Shown here: positions 47,821 to 57,779 of the stretch, piece after piece | Position numbering within the stretch: the stretch's first letter is position 1 | Layout: every line of letters starts with the position of its first letter | Source of the DNA: Gnetum montanum | Taxonomy: Eukaryota; Streptophyta; Gnetopsida; Gnetales; Gnetaceae | Length of the DNA: 64,000 nt | Assembly (NCBI GenBank): GCA_015680685.1 | Contig: MNCI01028264.1 | Span: 70,706 to 134,705, forward strand | Direction: 5' to 3' | Made by a program: the position numbers and the translations under genes | The notes under the pieces: model-generated | Told to the model about the DNA's origin: nothing | Seen by the model: only the letters and a program-made list of their open reading frames with translations | The model's database searches: none

Positions 47821-48079
47821 AACTCCTTCAAATTATGTAACTCCTATGTAAGTGCTTGTTGACATTAAAAATGAAATTTCTAAGGATCATCCTTCCTTAG
47901 CTAGGGATATTGCCCCTAGCGAACAAGATGGTGATGGCATGGTAAACAAGGAGGAACAACATGAAGAGGTAGAAACTACTTTCAATGAAGATGAGCTATT
48001 AAGGCATTAAACACATATAAGAAAATTACCCTTACATCTAGAAGAATATGTCCTATTTACTAAAAATAATGAGGCATCA

Positions 48080-49085
48080 ACATATGATGAGGCATGTTCA
48101 TCTACGCAAAATGCAAAGTGGAAATAGGCAATGGATGCTGAAATGTTATCAATTCATAAAAATAAAACTTGGAAATTAATTGAGCTTCCATTAGAGAGAA
48201 AACCCATTGGAAATAAATGGGTGTACAGAATAAAATCTGGGAATTAATACAAAATATGACTTGTAGCTAAAGGATTTTCTTGGAGAAAGGGGATTGATTA
48301 TGATGAAATATTCTCTCTAATAGTAAAATTAACATCCATAAGATCATTTTTGTCTATCACAACTATTTATGATCTTGAACTTGAACAAATGGATGTGAAA
48401 ATAACATTTCTCAATAGTAATCTTTAGGAAGAATTATATATGCTTCAACTTGAAGGATATGAAATTAAAGGAAAAGAGCATATGGTGTGTCAATTATTAA
48501 AATCACTATATGGGCTCAAAAAAGCACCAAGAATGTGGAATAAAAAATTTAATGACCACATGATAAATCTTGGCTTTAATAGAAGTGTCAAAGACTCCTA
48601 TATGTATGTTAAAAATACAAGTGACAAATATGTTATCTTTCTGCTATATGTCAATGACATGTTAATAGTAAGTAATATCATACATGATATTCAGGAGTTA
48701 AAACTTCATCTATCTTCTCACTTTAAGATGAAGGATCTTGGCATTGCATAAAATCTTTTGGCCATCGAAATTAAAAGGGATAGGGCTAATAAAAAGATTT
48801 GGCTTGGAAAACTTTCACATGTTGAAAATATTTTAAAAATATTTAATATGTATGATTACAAGCTTATGACTACACCCTATAAAACTGATATTAAATTTTC
48901 AAGTAAACAATGCCCAAAGATAAGTAAAGTAAAAGAGGTCATGGCTAAAATTCCATATGCTACTACTATCGACAATTTAATATATGCAATGATCTCTACT
49001 AGACCTGATATTACTTGTATTATTGTAAAACTTAGCAACTATATGTCTAATCCAGGGAAACAACACTGGATTGCATTGAAGTAAG
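48080..49085 (+). pseudogene. Copia reverse transcriptase (RVT_2)
   Basis: AMDAEMLSIHKNKTWKLIEL and IGNKWVYRIKSG open the domain; GIDYDEIFSLIVKLTSIRSF and QMDVKITFLNSNL follow. Two long open frames (48440-48751 and 48758-49084) carry YGLKKAPRMWNKKFNDHM and VIFLLYVNDMLIVSNI (YVDDM changed to YVNDM, so one catalytic Asp is lost). They continue with FKMKDLGIA, then DNLIYAMISTRPDITCIIVK and LSNYMSNPGKQHWIALK. Only a single stop separates these frames. This is the best preserved coding stretch of the element. Confidence 0.9.
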
Positions 49086-49600
49086 TCTTCCAATATCTTT
49101 GTGGTACTTCAAATTATGGGATCTATTATGAAAATGATTACAATGGACTTAATGACCTCATTAATGTAGATTGGGGTAGTGCTATTGATAGTAGGAAATC
49201 TACTAGTGGATATGTGTTTAATCTTTTTGGTGGTGTTGTTTCTTGGAAAATTTTTAAACAATCTTGTGTTGCTCAATCTACAACTGAAGCTGAATATGTT
49301 GCTACTAACTTGGAATGCAGAGATGCTATATGGCTCCAAAGGCTAATAGTTGAACTTGGCATCACTTAAACTCTGATTAATATTAGCTATGATAGTCAAA
49401 GTACCATAAGCAGATCCAAGAATCCAAACCTTTATACTTGAACAAAGCACATTGAAATACAATATTACTATATATGGAAGGAAATTAAAAAGCAAAGGAT
49501 TTTTCTAAATAAAATTTCAATTGAAGCAAATCCTATGGATGTACTCACCAAGCTAACTCCTATTGAAAAGTTTCTCTAGTGTCAATAAGCATTTGGTCTT
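49086..49600 (+). pseudogene. Copia RNase H
   Basis: TSGYVFNLFGGVVSWKIFKQ, CVAQSTTEAEYVATNLECRD-AIWLQRLIVELGI and the final KHIEIQYYYI block match 'STSGYVFxLxGxxISWxSKxQxxVxLSTTEAEYxAxxxxxxExxWL...KHIDIxYHFIR'. The Asp of the next motif (SYDSQSTISRSKNP) is kept. The protein would end about 49,580. Confidence 0.85.
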
Positions 49601-49656
49601 CTTCTAATCTAATATCCTAAAAATGGTTTGGATACTTCTTTAAAGTAGCTTTACCT

Positions 49657-49670
49657 TCAAGAGGAAGAAT
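49657..49670 (+). other. Polypurine tract of the copia element
   Basis: tcaagaggaagaat directly precedes TGTAACAAAAAATG, which has the TG start expected of a 3' LTR. A TATA-like tatataaggagc follows at about 49,830. The end of that LTR cannot be set because the 5' copy is missing. Confidence 0.6.
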
Positions 49671-50170
49671 TGTAACAAAAAATGAAGGCAAATTTACCTT
49701 CATTTTCTCCAAATATTTTTTCCCTACCTAATTATATTTTTATTTTTTTCTATGTTATAATTGGTCCTATACCTATCCCCACCAGAATAAACTACCTTAT
49801 CCCTTTTCAATTTTGGGTTCCATGATAATATATAAGGAGCTCGAAAGGAGCATCCAAAGCACCACATGTTTCTTAAAGCATAATCTTGAGAATCATCTCC
49901 CTTCCTTTGTAAGTTCTCCTTGAGTTTCAATCTTCTAAAGTTTTGCTATTAATGGTCCAAGAGCCAATTTTTTACTGGGGATCTTCAATGTTTTCCCTAG
50001 GGCAACTCTTTATCCTTTTTTATTTTCTACAATTTCTTTTAAATTTAATATAATATTGGTGCAAGAAATTGTGAATAACATAATGTACAAGGAGAACACT
50101 TGACCTCAACATTCCTAATGCCCACATAAATCAAGGGCATCAAAGGTATAATTCATCAAGGGAAACAATG

Positions 50171-50420
50171 CATATTATAGGGTTGAGTGTGTTCTTCCAC
50201 ACTCATTAGTTTTATTTTGCCAACTTAGAATATGTTCATTTGTATTGTACAAAGTATTAATTTTATTTTTGTTTAGTAAAACTTCAGTCCTACCCTCAAC
50301 ATATTATAGGGTCAAGTATGCCCTTCCACACTAATTAGTTTTATTTTACCAACTTAGAACATGTTCTTTTGTATTGTACAAAGTATTAATTTTATCTGTG
50401 TTTGGTAAAACTTCAATCAT
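50171..50420. repeat. Tandem duplication, 129-bp unit, two copies
   Basis: Unit 1 starts catattatagggttgagtgt (50171) and unit 2 catattatagggtcaagtat (50300). Both contain 'ttccacact-attagttttatttt' and 'tttgtattgtacaaagtattaattttat'. A third, more diverged copy lies at about 55,765-55,875. Confidence 0.85.
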
Positions 50421-50559
50421 GTGGAGAAAATCTAATTATTAAAATATGGGTAGGCCCACAAACACAAGTATTTATTACACATTATAGATTTATAATGGAT
50501 ATAGAAGAAAAATGTCATGGATGTCCTTGCATAGTGTTTGGCTTTTTTTTTTGGAATCT

Positions 50560-50840
50560 TTGGAATATATATATATTTGGTATTGTATAAAGTCTTAATG
50601 TAGCAAGTTTGATTGTATATCTACATAGGCTTACAAACACAACTAAGTTTAAGTGGACATATGAATAGGCACCACAACCATGGCTTTTCATTAATGAAAA
50701 TGACATCATTGATTCAAAAATATAGACATGTTCATGGATTGGTCCCACAACCATGGCTTTTCATTGATGTAAATGTAATCATTTTTTCAAAGCAATAAAC
50801 ATGTTCAATTAAAAACTTCTATCCAATTTGCAAGTGAATT
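50560..50840. repeat. Dispersed repeat with internal ~76-bp duplication
   Basis: ttggtattgtataaagtctt...agcaagtttgattgtatat recurs at 55,160-55,230. Within it 'ccacaaccatggcttttcatt' occurs twice, near 50,670 and 50,746. The last part, ending aacttctatccaatttgcaag, recurs at 55 kb in both orientations. Confidence 0.7.
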
Positions 50841-51148
50841 CAAAATCAATGATGGCACACAAGTCATAAACCGATAATGATCTATATCTTAGCATCTATT
50901 GTTGGTCAAATCCTCCAAATTCATGCAAGAAATGTCATTATCTTGTGTTCCATATTTTGATGGGAATTCCTTAGTCATCATAGCCAATGATTTTGGAGCT
51001 ACTTCTTCTCCCTACACTATAAGAATAATTTTACATTATCAAAGGGAAGGAAGCTAAGCTCATAGCAAATTGATCAACCTACAAAATCATAACATCGTTA
51101 GTGCTCTTCATTCTCTAGACTTTCTAGTTTTCCTGTACTGAATGTTTA

Positions 51149-52790
51149 GATTTCTATTTTTTCATAGATTATTTTCATATATTTTTCCCAATCTTTCTAA
51201 TTGTTGTTCTATCTTTAATCTGTAAAACTTTTAATAGAAATAAAATCCTAATTTACTTAGTGAAAATACATTAGAAAGGAAATTATATCTATATATGTGC
51301 AAATTTCTATTTGTTCATAGATTATTTTCATATTTATCTTCCAATATTTTTAATTCTTGTTCTTTGTATTTAATTTGTAAACATTTGAATTCTTGAGTTT
51401 AATTATTTTTCTTTATCTTTAACTTGTAAAACTTTTAATTCTTGAGTTTACAATCTAATCGTTGTTTTACTATTTTCTCTTATTTTTCTTACTATATATT
51501 TTACAATGGATTGTTGCTAATTAGATTTCAATTATTTCCTTAAGATGATATTTATTTGGGCATGGATTCCAATTCCTTAAATGTCACATGTATAAAAAAG
51601 AAATCTTATTTTATTTATAAAAATACATTAGAGAGTAAATCAAATCTATGTATGTGCATATTTCTATTTTCTCATAGATTATTTTCATATTTTTTTTTCA
51701 ATCTTTCTAATTCTTATTTTTTGTATTTAATTTTTTCATAAATTATTTTCATATTTGTCTTCTAATCTTTCTAAATGTTATTCTATCTTCAATTTGTAAA
51801 ATTTTTAATTCTTGAGTGTAATTCTTGTTCTTTGTTTTTAATTTGTAAAACTTTTAATTCTTATGTTTATAATCTAATCTTTGTTTTACTACATTATCTT
51901 ATTTTTCTTGCTATATCTTCTGAAATGGATTGTTATTAATCAAATTTTAGTTATTTCCTTAAGATGATATTTACTTAGACATGAATTCCCATTCCTTACA
52001 TGTCACATATATAAAAAGGAAATCCTAATTTATTTAGTAAAAATACATTAGAAAGGAAATCAGATCTATTTATGTGCATATTTCTATTATTTTTATAGAA
52101 TATTTTCATATTTTTCTTCTAGTCTTTGTAATTCTTACTGTTTGTCTTTAATTTGTAAACCTTTTAATTCTTGAGTTTTATTATTATTCTTTGTCTCTAC
52201 TTAGTATAACTTTTAATTCTTGAGTTTACAATCTAATCTTTGTTTTACTATTTTCTCTTATTTTTCTTGCTATATCTTTTGGAATGGATTGTTACTAATT
52301 AGATTTCAATTATTTCCTTAAGATGATATTTATTTAGACATGGATTCCAATTCCTTAAATGTCACATGTATAGAAAAGAAATCCTAATTTATTTAGTAAA
52401 AATACATTAGTAGGAAAATCAAATCTATCTATTTGCAAATTTCTATTTTTTCATAGATTATTTTCATGTTTTTTTTCAATCTTTCTAATTTTTGCTCTCT
52501 TTTTTTGTTAATTTTTAAAACTTTTAATTCTTGAGTTTAATTCTTATTATTTGTCTTTGATTTGTAAGATTTTTAATTCTTGAGTTTACAATCTAATCTT
52601 TGTTTTACTGCATTCTCTTACTTTTCCTGCTATATCTTTTGGAATGGATTGCTATTAATCAAATATCAATTATTTACTTAAGGTGATATTCGAATTCCTT
52701 AAATGTCATATGTATAGAAAGAAAATCCTAATTTATTTAGTAAAAATATATCAGAAAGGAAATTAGATCTATCTTTGCATGCATGGGTAA
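51149..52790. repeat. Satellite-like tandem array, ~357-360-bp monomer
   Basis: The start motif tttctatttttt-catagattattttcatat occurs at 51,151, 51,304, 51,661, 52,081 and 52,440. Two full spacings are 357 and 359 bp. One unit is short (153 bp), and one is long (420 bp, with an extra ~65-bp internal duplication at about 51,730). Monomers share 'acaatctaatctttgttttact', 'ggaatggattgttactaat' and 'aaatcctaatttatttagta'. A plus-strand open frame inside (51556-51741) is repeat-derived. Confidence 0.9.
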
Positions 52791-53171
52791 AAAACACACA
52801 TAGACCAAGTTTTAGTTAAAATACCCATAAGTTTTTTCTTCCCATTAATACGAATCAGAGACTTGTAAGCCTCTACACAGCAACTTCTAGCCGATCATTT
52901 GCATGAAACATAAGCAATAATGTTGATTATCATGCTAAACTTCAAAACTAGTAAACAGTTAAGCTAGAAGACAATCTTTCTTAGATAAAAATGGATGATC
53001 ATACATACTCTTTCATTCTGTTGTACAACCTCATCTTTTACAAGTGCCATATGCATTATTCAAGAAATATATGTCATGTTATTGTTGTGAAATAGAATAC
53101 CAGAACAAGGTAACCTAAAAGCATTATAATCGCATTAATAAAGGTGGTATTGAAAGGGCATGGCATTTGAT

Positions 53172-53463
53172 CCACTATGAAAACCTAAGAAATGGTTTTT
53201 TTAGCAGTAATCCCCTTTGCACTCCATCATCTATCATAGACCTTTCCCTTCCTTACCATGGCTTCTCCTACAAACCACAAATCCACAACCAGCAAAGCCA
53301 CAACCAAAACTAGCTGATGAGGCTTTCTCATAGCTGCTAAGGTCTAAGAAATTTCATAAATTCTAAGAAAATGTAATCTAGATTTTCATGTATTGGCAAG
53401 CATTTTGTAGGTTATTGCTTGCTTGCTTGAATAAATTTGATCTTTGTTCATAAGATTTCCATC
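53172..53463. repeat. ~292-bp direct repeat, copy 1
   Basis: Starts ccactatgaaaacct and ends aagatttccatc. It contains 'tatcatagacctttccctt' and 'gctgatgaggcttt'. Paired with 53,587-53,877. By eye about four in five bases agree. Confidence 0.85.
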
Positions 53464-53586
53464 CGAGTATTTCTTTGGATCCCCTACCCACTTGTATTTG
53501 ATTGAATAAAAAAAATGTATCTAAGTTTGAAAAACCTACATGCAGTAATGCAAAAATCCATTTCTGAATTAGATTTTCAAACTAAT

Positions 53587-53877
53587 CCATTGTGAAAACC
53601 TCATAAATGATTTGGTTGTAGTAGTACTCTCCTTTGCACTTCCATCCTATCATAGACCTTTCCCTTACTTGTTTTAACTTCTCCTAGAAACCATAAACCT
53701 ACAACCAATAGAGCCAAAACCAAAACCAACTGATGAGGCTTTGTCATAGTTACCAAGCTTTGAGAAATTTAAAAAATTATAAGAAAATATAACCTTGATT
53801 TTCATGTATTAGCAAGTATTTCATAGGTTGTTGCTTGATTGGATGAATCTAATCTTTGTTGATTAGATTTTCCCATC
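53587..53877. repeat. ~292-bp direct repeat, copy 2
   Basis: Starts ccattgtgaaaacct and ends gattttcccatc. It lies 415 bp downstream of copy 1, same orientation, with unrelated DNA between the copies. No coding frame is shared by both. Confidence 0.85.
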
Positions 53878-55060
53878 AATCTTATCTTTATTTGGTAATA
53901 GGTGTTAGAGGTGGGTAGTTGTGGTAAAAGATATTTCCTTGTTCATTACTTTGCCTATTCATTTATGCATTTTTTGAGTGATCGATTTTTGTGGATGGGT
54001 GCATCAACATCTATCAAACTTTCTATAGTCATTTTCCACTACACTACACACGAATAGCTCATTAGATTATATTTTTGTAGCCTACCTTCTCTCTTACCTC
54101 TTGGTAAACAAGCCACAAAACCAAAAATATCTTAGCCATGTTACCATTCGCAGTACTTTGTTATCACATTAGGTAGTAATGCATACATAGGCATCAGGGT
54201 TGGGGTGTGAAACTTGCATAGAAATGATTTTACTCCAAGGAAAAAATGAAAAATGAATGAATGAATTATCTGATGGATTTAGGGGAGGGATGGGATGGGA
54301 TCAGTTCATAGACTGGTCTCTTCTACAACTCTCATCTCATCATTCTTTTCCTATCAATTCTTTTTCTTGAGGCAATCTAGAAATGTACAACAACTTGGCA
54401 TGAATTCAAGTGCTCATTCATTATTAGCTTTATTCCAAGCCACCCTGGCACACAAATCTGTGAAGATGGCATATCCTACAAATATGAGCAAAAAAGCTTC
54501 AGTTTTTCCCCACCTCATAGTATTTGTGGGTCACAATAATTTCCCTAGTGCTCAAGATATATACACTTAGAGTGCATTTCAATGTTGTTAGTTTGGCCCA
54601 GGCAACCCAGTAGCCAATCAGAGATCCATGCAAAATAAGAGATCAGGACATGGCCATCATACAATTTGCATGAGATAAAAATAGATATCATTTTTTGAAT
54701 CAAAATAGAGGTAAGAGAATTCAAAAATCTTACACACTGACCATTCTTATCATTTATAGAGATAAATACATGGTAGGAAATATGTAATTTCCAAAATTAT
54801 GAAATGAAACCATCCAAACAGCTTATTACAATTCATTCAATCTAAAAAAAATACGCTAGGGTAGATATATAGCATAGAGCAATCACTTTATAGGAAAAAT
54901 TTCACTTTGAAATTAGAATTTAGATGTGAAAATGGGCTAAATCTAGAACTTTCTTTGCATTCTACTGTGGATAATTGTAGTCCACTGTCATCGTCATCGC
55001 TGTGGATAATTGCAGTCCACCATTTCATCACTGCTAACACTAGAAATTATTTATTGATCA
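53878..55060. other. Mixed-composition DNA, no supported gene
   Basis: A 91-codon plus-strand frame (54295-54570, starting MGSVHRLVSSTTLISSFF) has normal-looking amino-acid use but no family resemblance, so it stays hypothetical at best. At 54,966-55,021 the 19-mer tgtggataattg(t/c)agtccac occurs twice around a tcatcgtcatcg core. Confidence 0.35.
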
Positions 55061-55256
55061 ATATTTACATTTATAAATAATCTACCATCATTAAATTTTT
55101 CAATGGATTTTTGTATTCACATGCGTCCTTCCATACTTTTATTTTTATTGGTACCTCTAGAATTGTTTTCTTGGTATTGTACAAAGTCTCAACCCAGCAA
55201 GTTTGATTATACATTTGCATATGCCCACAAACACAACTATGTTTAATTGTACATAT

Positions 55257-55589
55257 GGATAGGCCCACACACATAACTTCTTATCACTAACACTCTTAAT
55301 AATAAATGGCATTATTTTTTTAAAGACATAGATATGTTCAGTTGAAAAATTCTATCTAATTTGCAACTAGATATAGAATCAACACATCATCAAATTTGCA
55401 TAGAAAAAATACATTATTCAATTTCTAAATGGATATAGAAGAAACATGTGACCAATAGTAAGTGGATCTCATAAATCTTCTTGCAAATTGGATAGAAGTT
55501 AACTAAACATGTCTATTTCTTTGAATAAATGATACCATTTACTCTTAATACTAGTAGTAATGAAAAGTCATGCATGTGGGGCCTATCCT
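55257..55589. repeat. Fold-back repeat: ~113-bp inverted arms, ~107-bp loop
   Basis: The left arm (55257-55370, ggataggcccacac...atttgcaactag) is the reverse complement of the right arm (55478-55589) with moderate divergence. Each arm also matches 50,660-50,840. This looks like a fold-back or MITE-like element, or an inverted duplication of the 50-kb repeat. Confidence 0.75.
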
Positions 55590-55764
55590 CTTTTATAGAA
55601 TTTTTTTTAATTTGTGACATATTTGTGAAGAAAATTGTCATGCAAAGTACAAAAAAGATAGACAAATATGTTCAATGCAATAACACTTGGATTACAATTA
55701 ATAATATCGTTGACAATTGGTAACATTACCAAACTTTTTATTTTAAAATGAATAAATAAACTAG

Positions 55765-55875
55765 ATTATAGTGCTAAGTCTATCCTTCCACACTCATTAA
55801 TTTTAATTTTTCAACTTGGAATATGTTTGTTTGTATTGTACAAAGTCTTACTTTTATGTATGTTCACTAAAACTT
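55765..55875. repeat. Diverged third copy of the 129-bp repeat
   Basis: tatccttccacactcattaa...tttgtattgtacaaagtctta matches the two tandem units at 50,171-50,420. The following 'aaaaatgtcatgaatgtccttgcatagta' also matches the DNA downstream of the 50-kb pair (aaaaatgtcatggatgtccttgcatagt), so a larger block was duplicated. Confidence 0.75.
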
Positions 55876-55949
55876 GAGTCTTTGTAGAAACTTTGATTAA
55901 GTAGAAAAATGTCATGAATGTCCTTGCATAGTAGTATGTTTTTTTAGCA

Positions 55950-57779
55950 TATTCACCTTATTCTCTAAACACTTTTTTTATTTGAATCAATTACATAATG
56001 ACATAAATAGAATTACAAACATAATCTTGGCCACATAAGCCAAACATTTACATTGTTACCTTACCTCGTTAGACACACCAATAGCAACATTATTAGGGAA
56101 ACTACTTGCAACACCAATTCATGCACAACAGTGTTGTGGCCTAACTTTAGGACCAAACATACTATTTTGAAACACTTGTTGATATTTTTCATAATTAGGA
56201 TAAATTAAATTCTAAGAAAACTATTTATGTGACACAATTTTAAATGTCATTTGCATGAAATACTATAATCCATTTCCATTGCATTGCATCTATAATTGCA
56301 CTCTTTCCAATGCTTGGAGGACTACTTTTGGTGTTGGCTTATTTACTTAAAAACAAAAGGATAGCATGAAAAAAGGGATAAAATGTGATCATATCTGATT
56401 AGAGAAGGTTTGCAAGAATGACCTTTCCATCTACTAATGAATTGTAATAGTAAAGATCTAGATGAATGCATGCCACTAGTTGCAATGAAAGCTCATTCTC
56501 AACAATATGGATCTGCTTTCAGAAACTTTGTCTATTAATCTAGGTTGCATCACCAGAATGCAATATATAAGGATGATCAAATACATTTTATCAAGAAATT
56601 ATTGCCATAAAGTATATGTTCAATTTTAAAACATGACCAATGTGACAAATAATTGGTGGGTGTGACCATTTTACAAATTTGGAAATTCATGTTTCTATTA
56701 TGAAATCAAAATCGATCCATTGAATATACCCAACAATGCATGGTTTGAATGGTGGAAATATTTTGATCATAATCCATATGTGATTATAGAAAATTATTTT
56801 TCTTTTGATGAAGATGAGAGTGAAAAATATATACACAAATAGGTTTGGTTGGGCAAGCATGAGTTATTACATATTTTCCACTATAAAAAGAAGACATGTC
56901 ACTTGTAGTCCATCAGGATTTTCTTTCTATGAAGTAGTGTATATAACCAAAAAGTGGAGTAGAAGTTACCTTTGGTAAAACAATGTGCAGATAGATAATA
57001 CTTTCATGTATGATTTATGCATCTTAAATATTGGACATAGTGGTGGACTAACATTGGAAGACTTGCAACATCCACTTCATCAAGTGTTGTTGGCAAGTCC
57101 TTATGCTGGAGACTCTGATTATAATGAAGATCCATAAACTTTAGCATATATTGTGTCTTGTAATGTTAATAAAATGAATTGTCCTTTATCTTTATGATTA
57201 TGTTTTATTTGAATACTTGCATTTTTTCATAACAATAAAAATTTAGGAAAAAATAAATAAAAATATATGGAATTTGTATGAACTTGACTACTAATAAAAC
57301 CATCATTCAAAGCATGATCAAAAAATGTCAACAAAAAATCATAATAGCTTTCAACATTTAACAACCCAACCAAAAATAAAATAAGAAAAAGTATTAACAA
57401 ATTTTTAACATTCATGATAATAAACTATACATAGTCACTCTCCTATATGTCTTTGATCCCTTTGAATGTGATTTTCATAATACTAAAATATATTTTACAT
57501 GTACTATATTTTTTGTTCATGTAGTCATGTAAGGAATTATACAATATTTCTTTGATGACATATTGTAGGTACTATAAGTTATTAGAGCTACCTATATTTG
57601 GATCACAAACTTTTCAAAAAACATTTCATTGATAAGATAGTTCAATATAACAAAAACCAGGTATGTAGTAAAGAAATATTTCCACTCAAATGGAATTCCA
57701 ATTTTGAATGATTACAAATAATAGTGTTAGATTGACAAGATTATAAATATAGTAAAAGTAAAATATCATATAATATTAT
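55950..57779. other. Upstream flank of the Helitron gene; weak coding traces only
   Basis: Around 56,690-57,140 the plus strand gives codon-like stretches (NIPNNAWFEWWKYFDHNPY; GFSFYEVVYITKKWSRSYLW) that look like remnants of a protein. I do not recognise the family, and stops intervene. The rest is AT-rich. The Helitron 5' end (TC) should lie somewhere here but cannot be placed. Confidence 0.35.

Larger units (their letters stand above)
45690..49670 (+). mobile_element. Ty1/copia retrotransposon, nearly full-length coding region
   Basis: Order from the primer site: gag, zinc knuckle, protease, integrase, RT, RNase H, then a polypurine tract and a TGTAAC start that could open the 3' LTR at 49,671. 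Integrase before RT defines the copia superfamily. The 5' LTR is not recognisable. About thirty stops and a few frameshifts are present. Confidence 0.9.

Noticed and set aside
50171-55930. A single LTR retrotransposon with LTRs at 50.2-50.8 and 55.1-55.9 kb
   Set aside because: The shared blocks are in different order and partly inverted at the second locus, and no coding domains lie between them.
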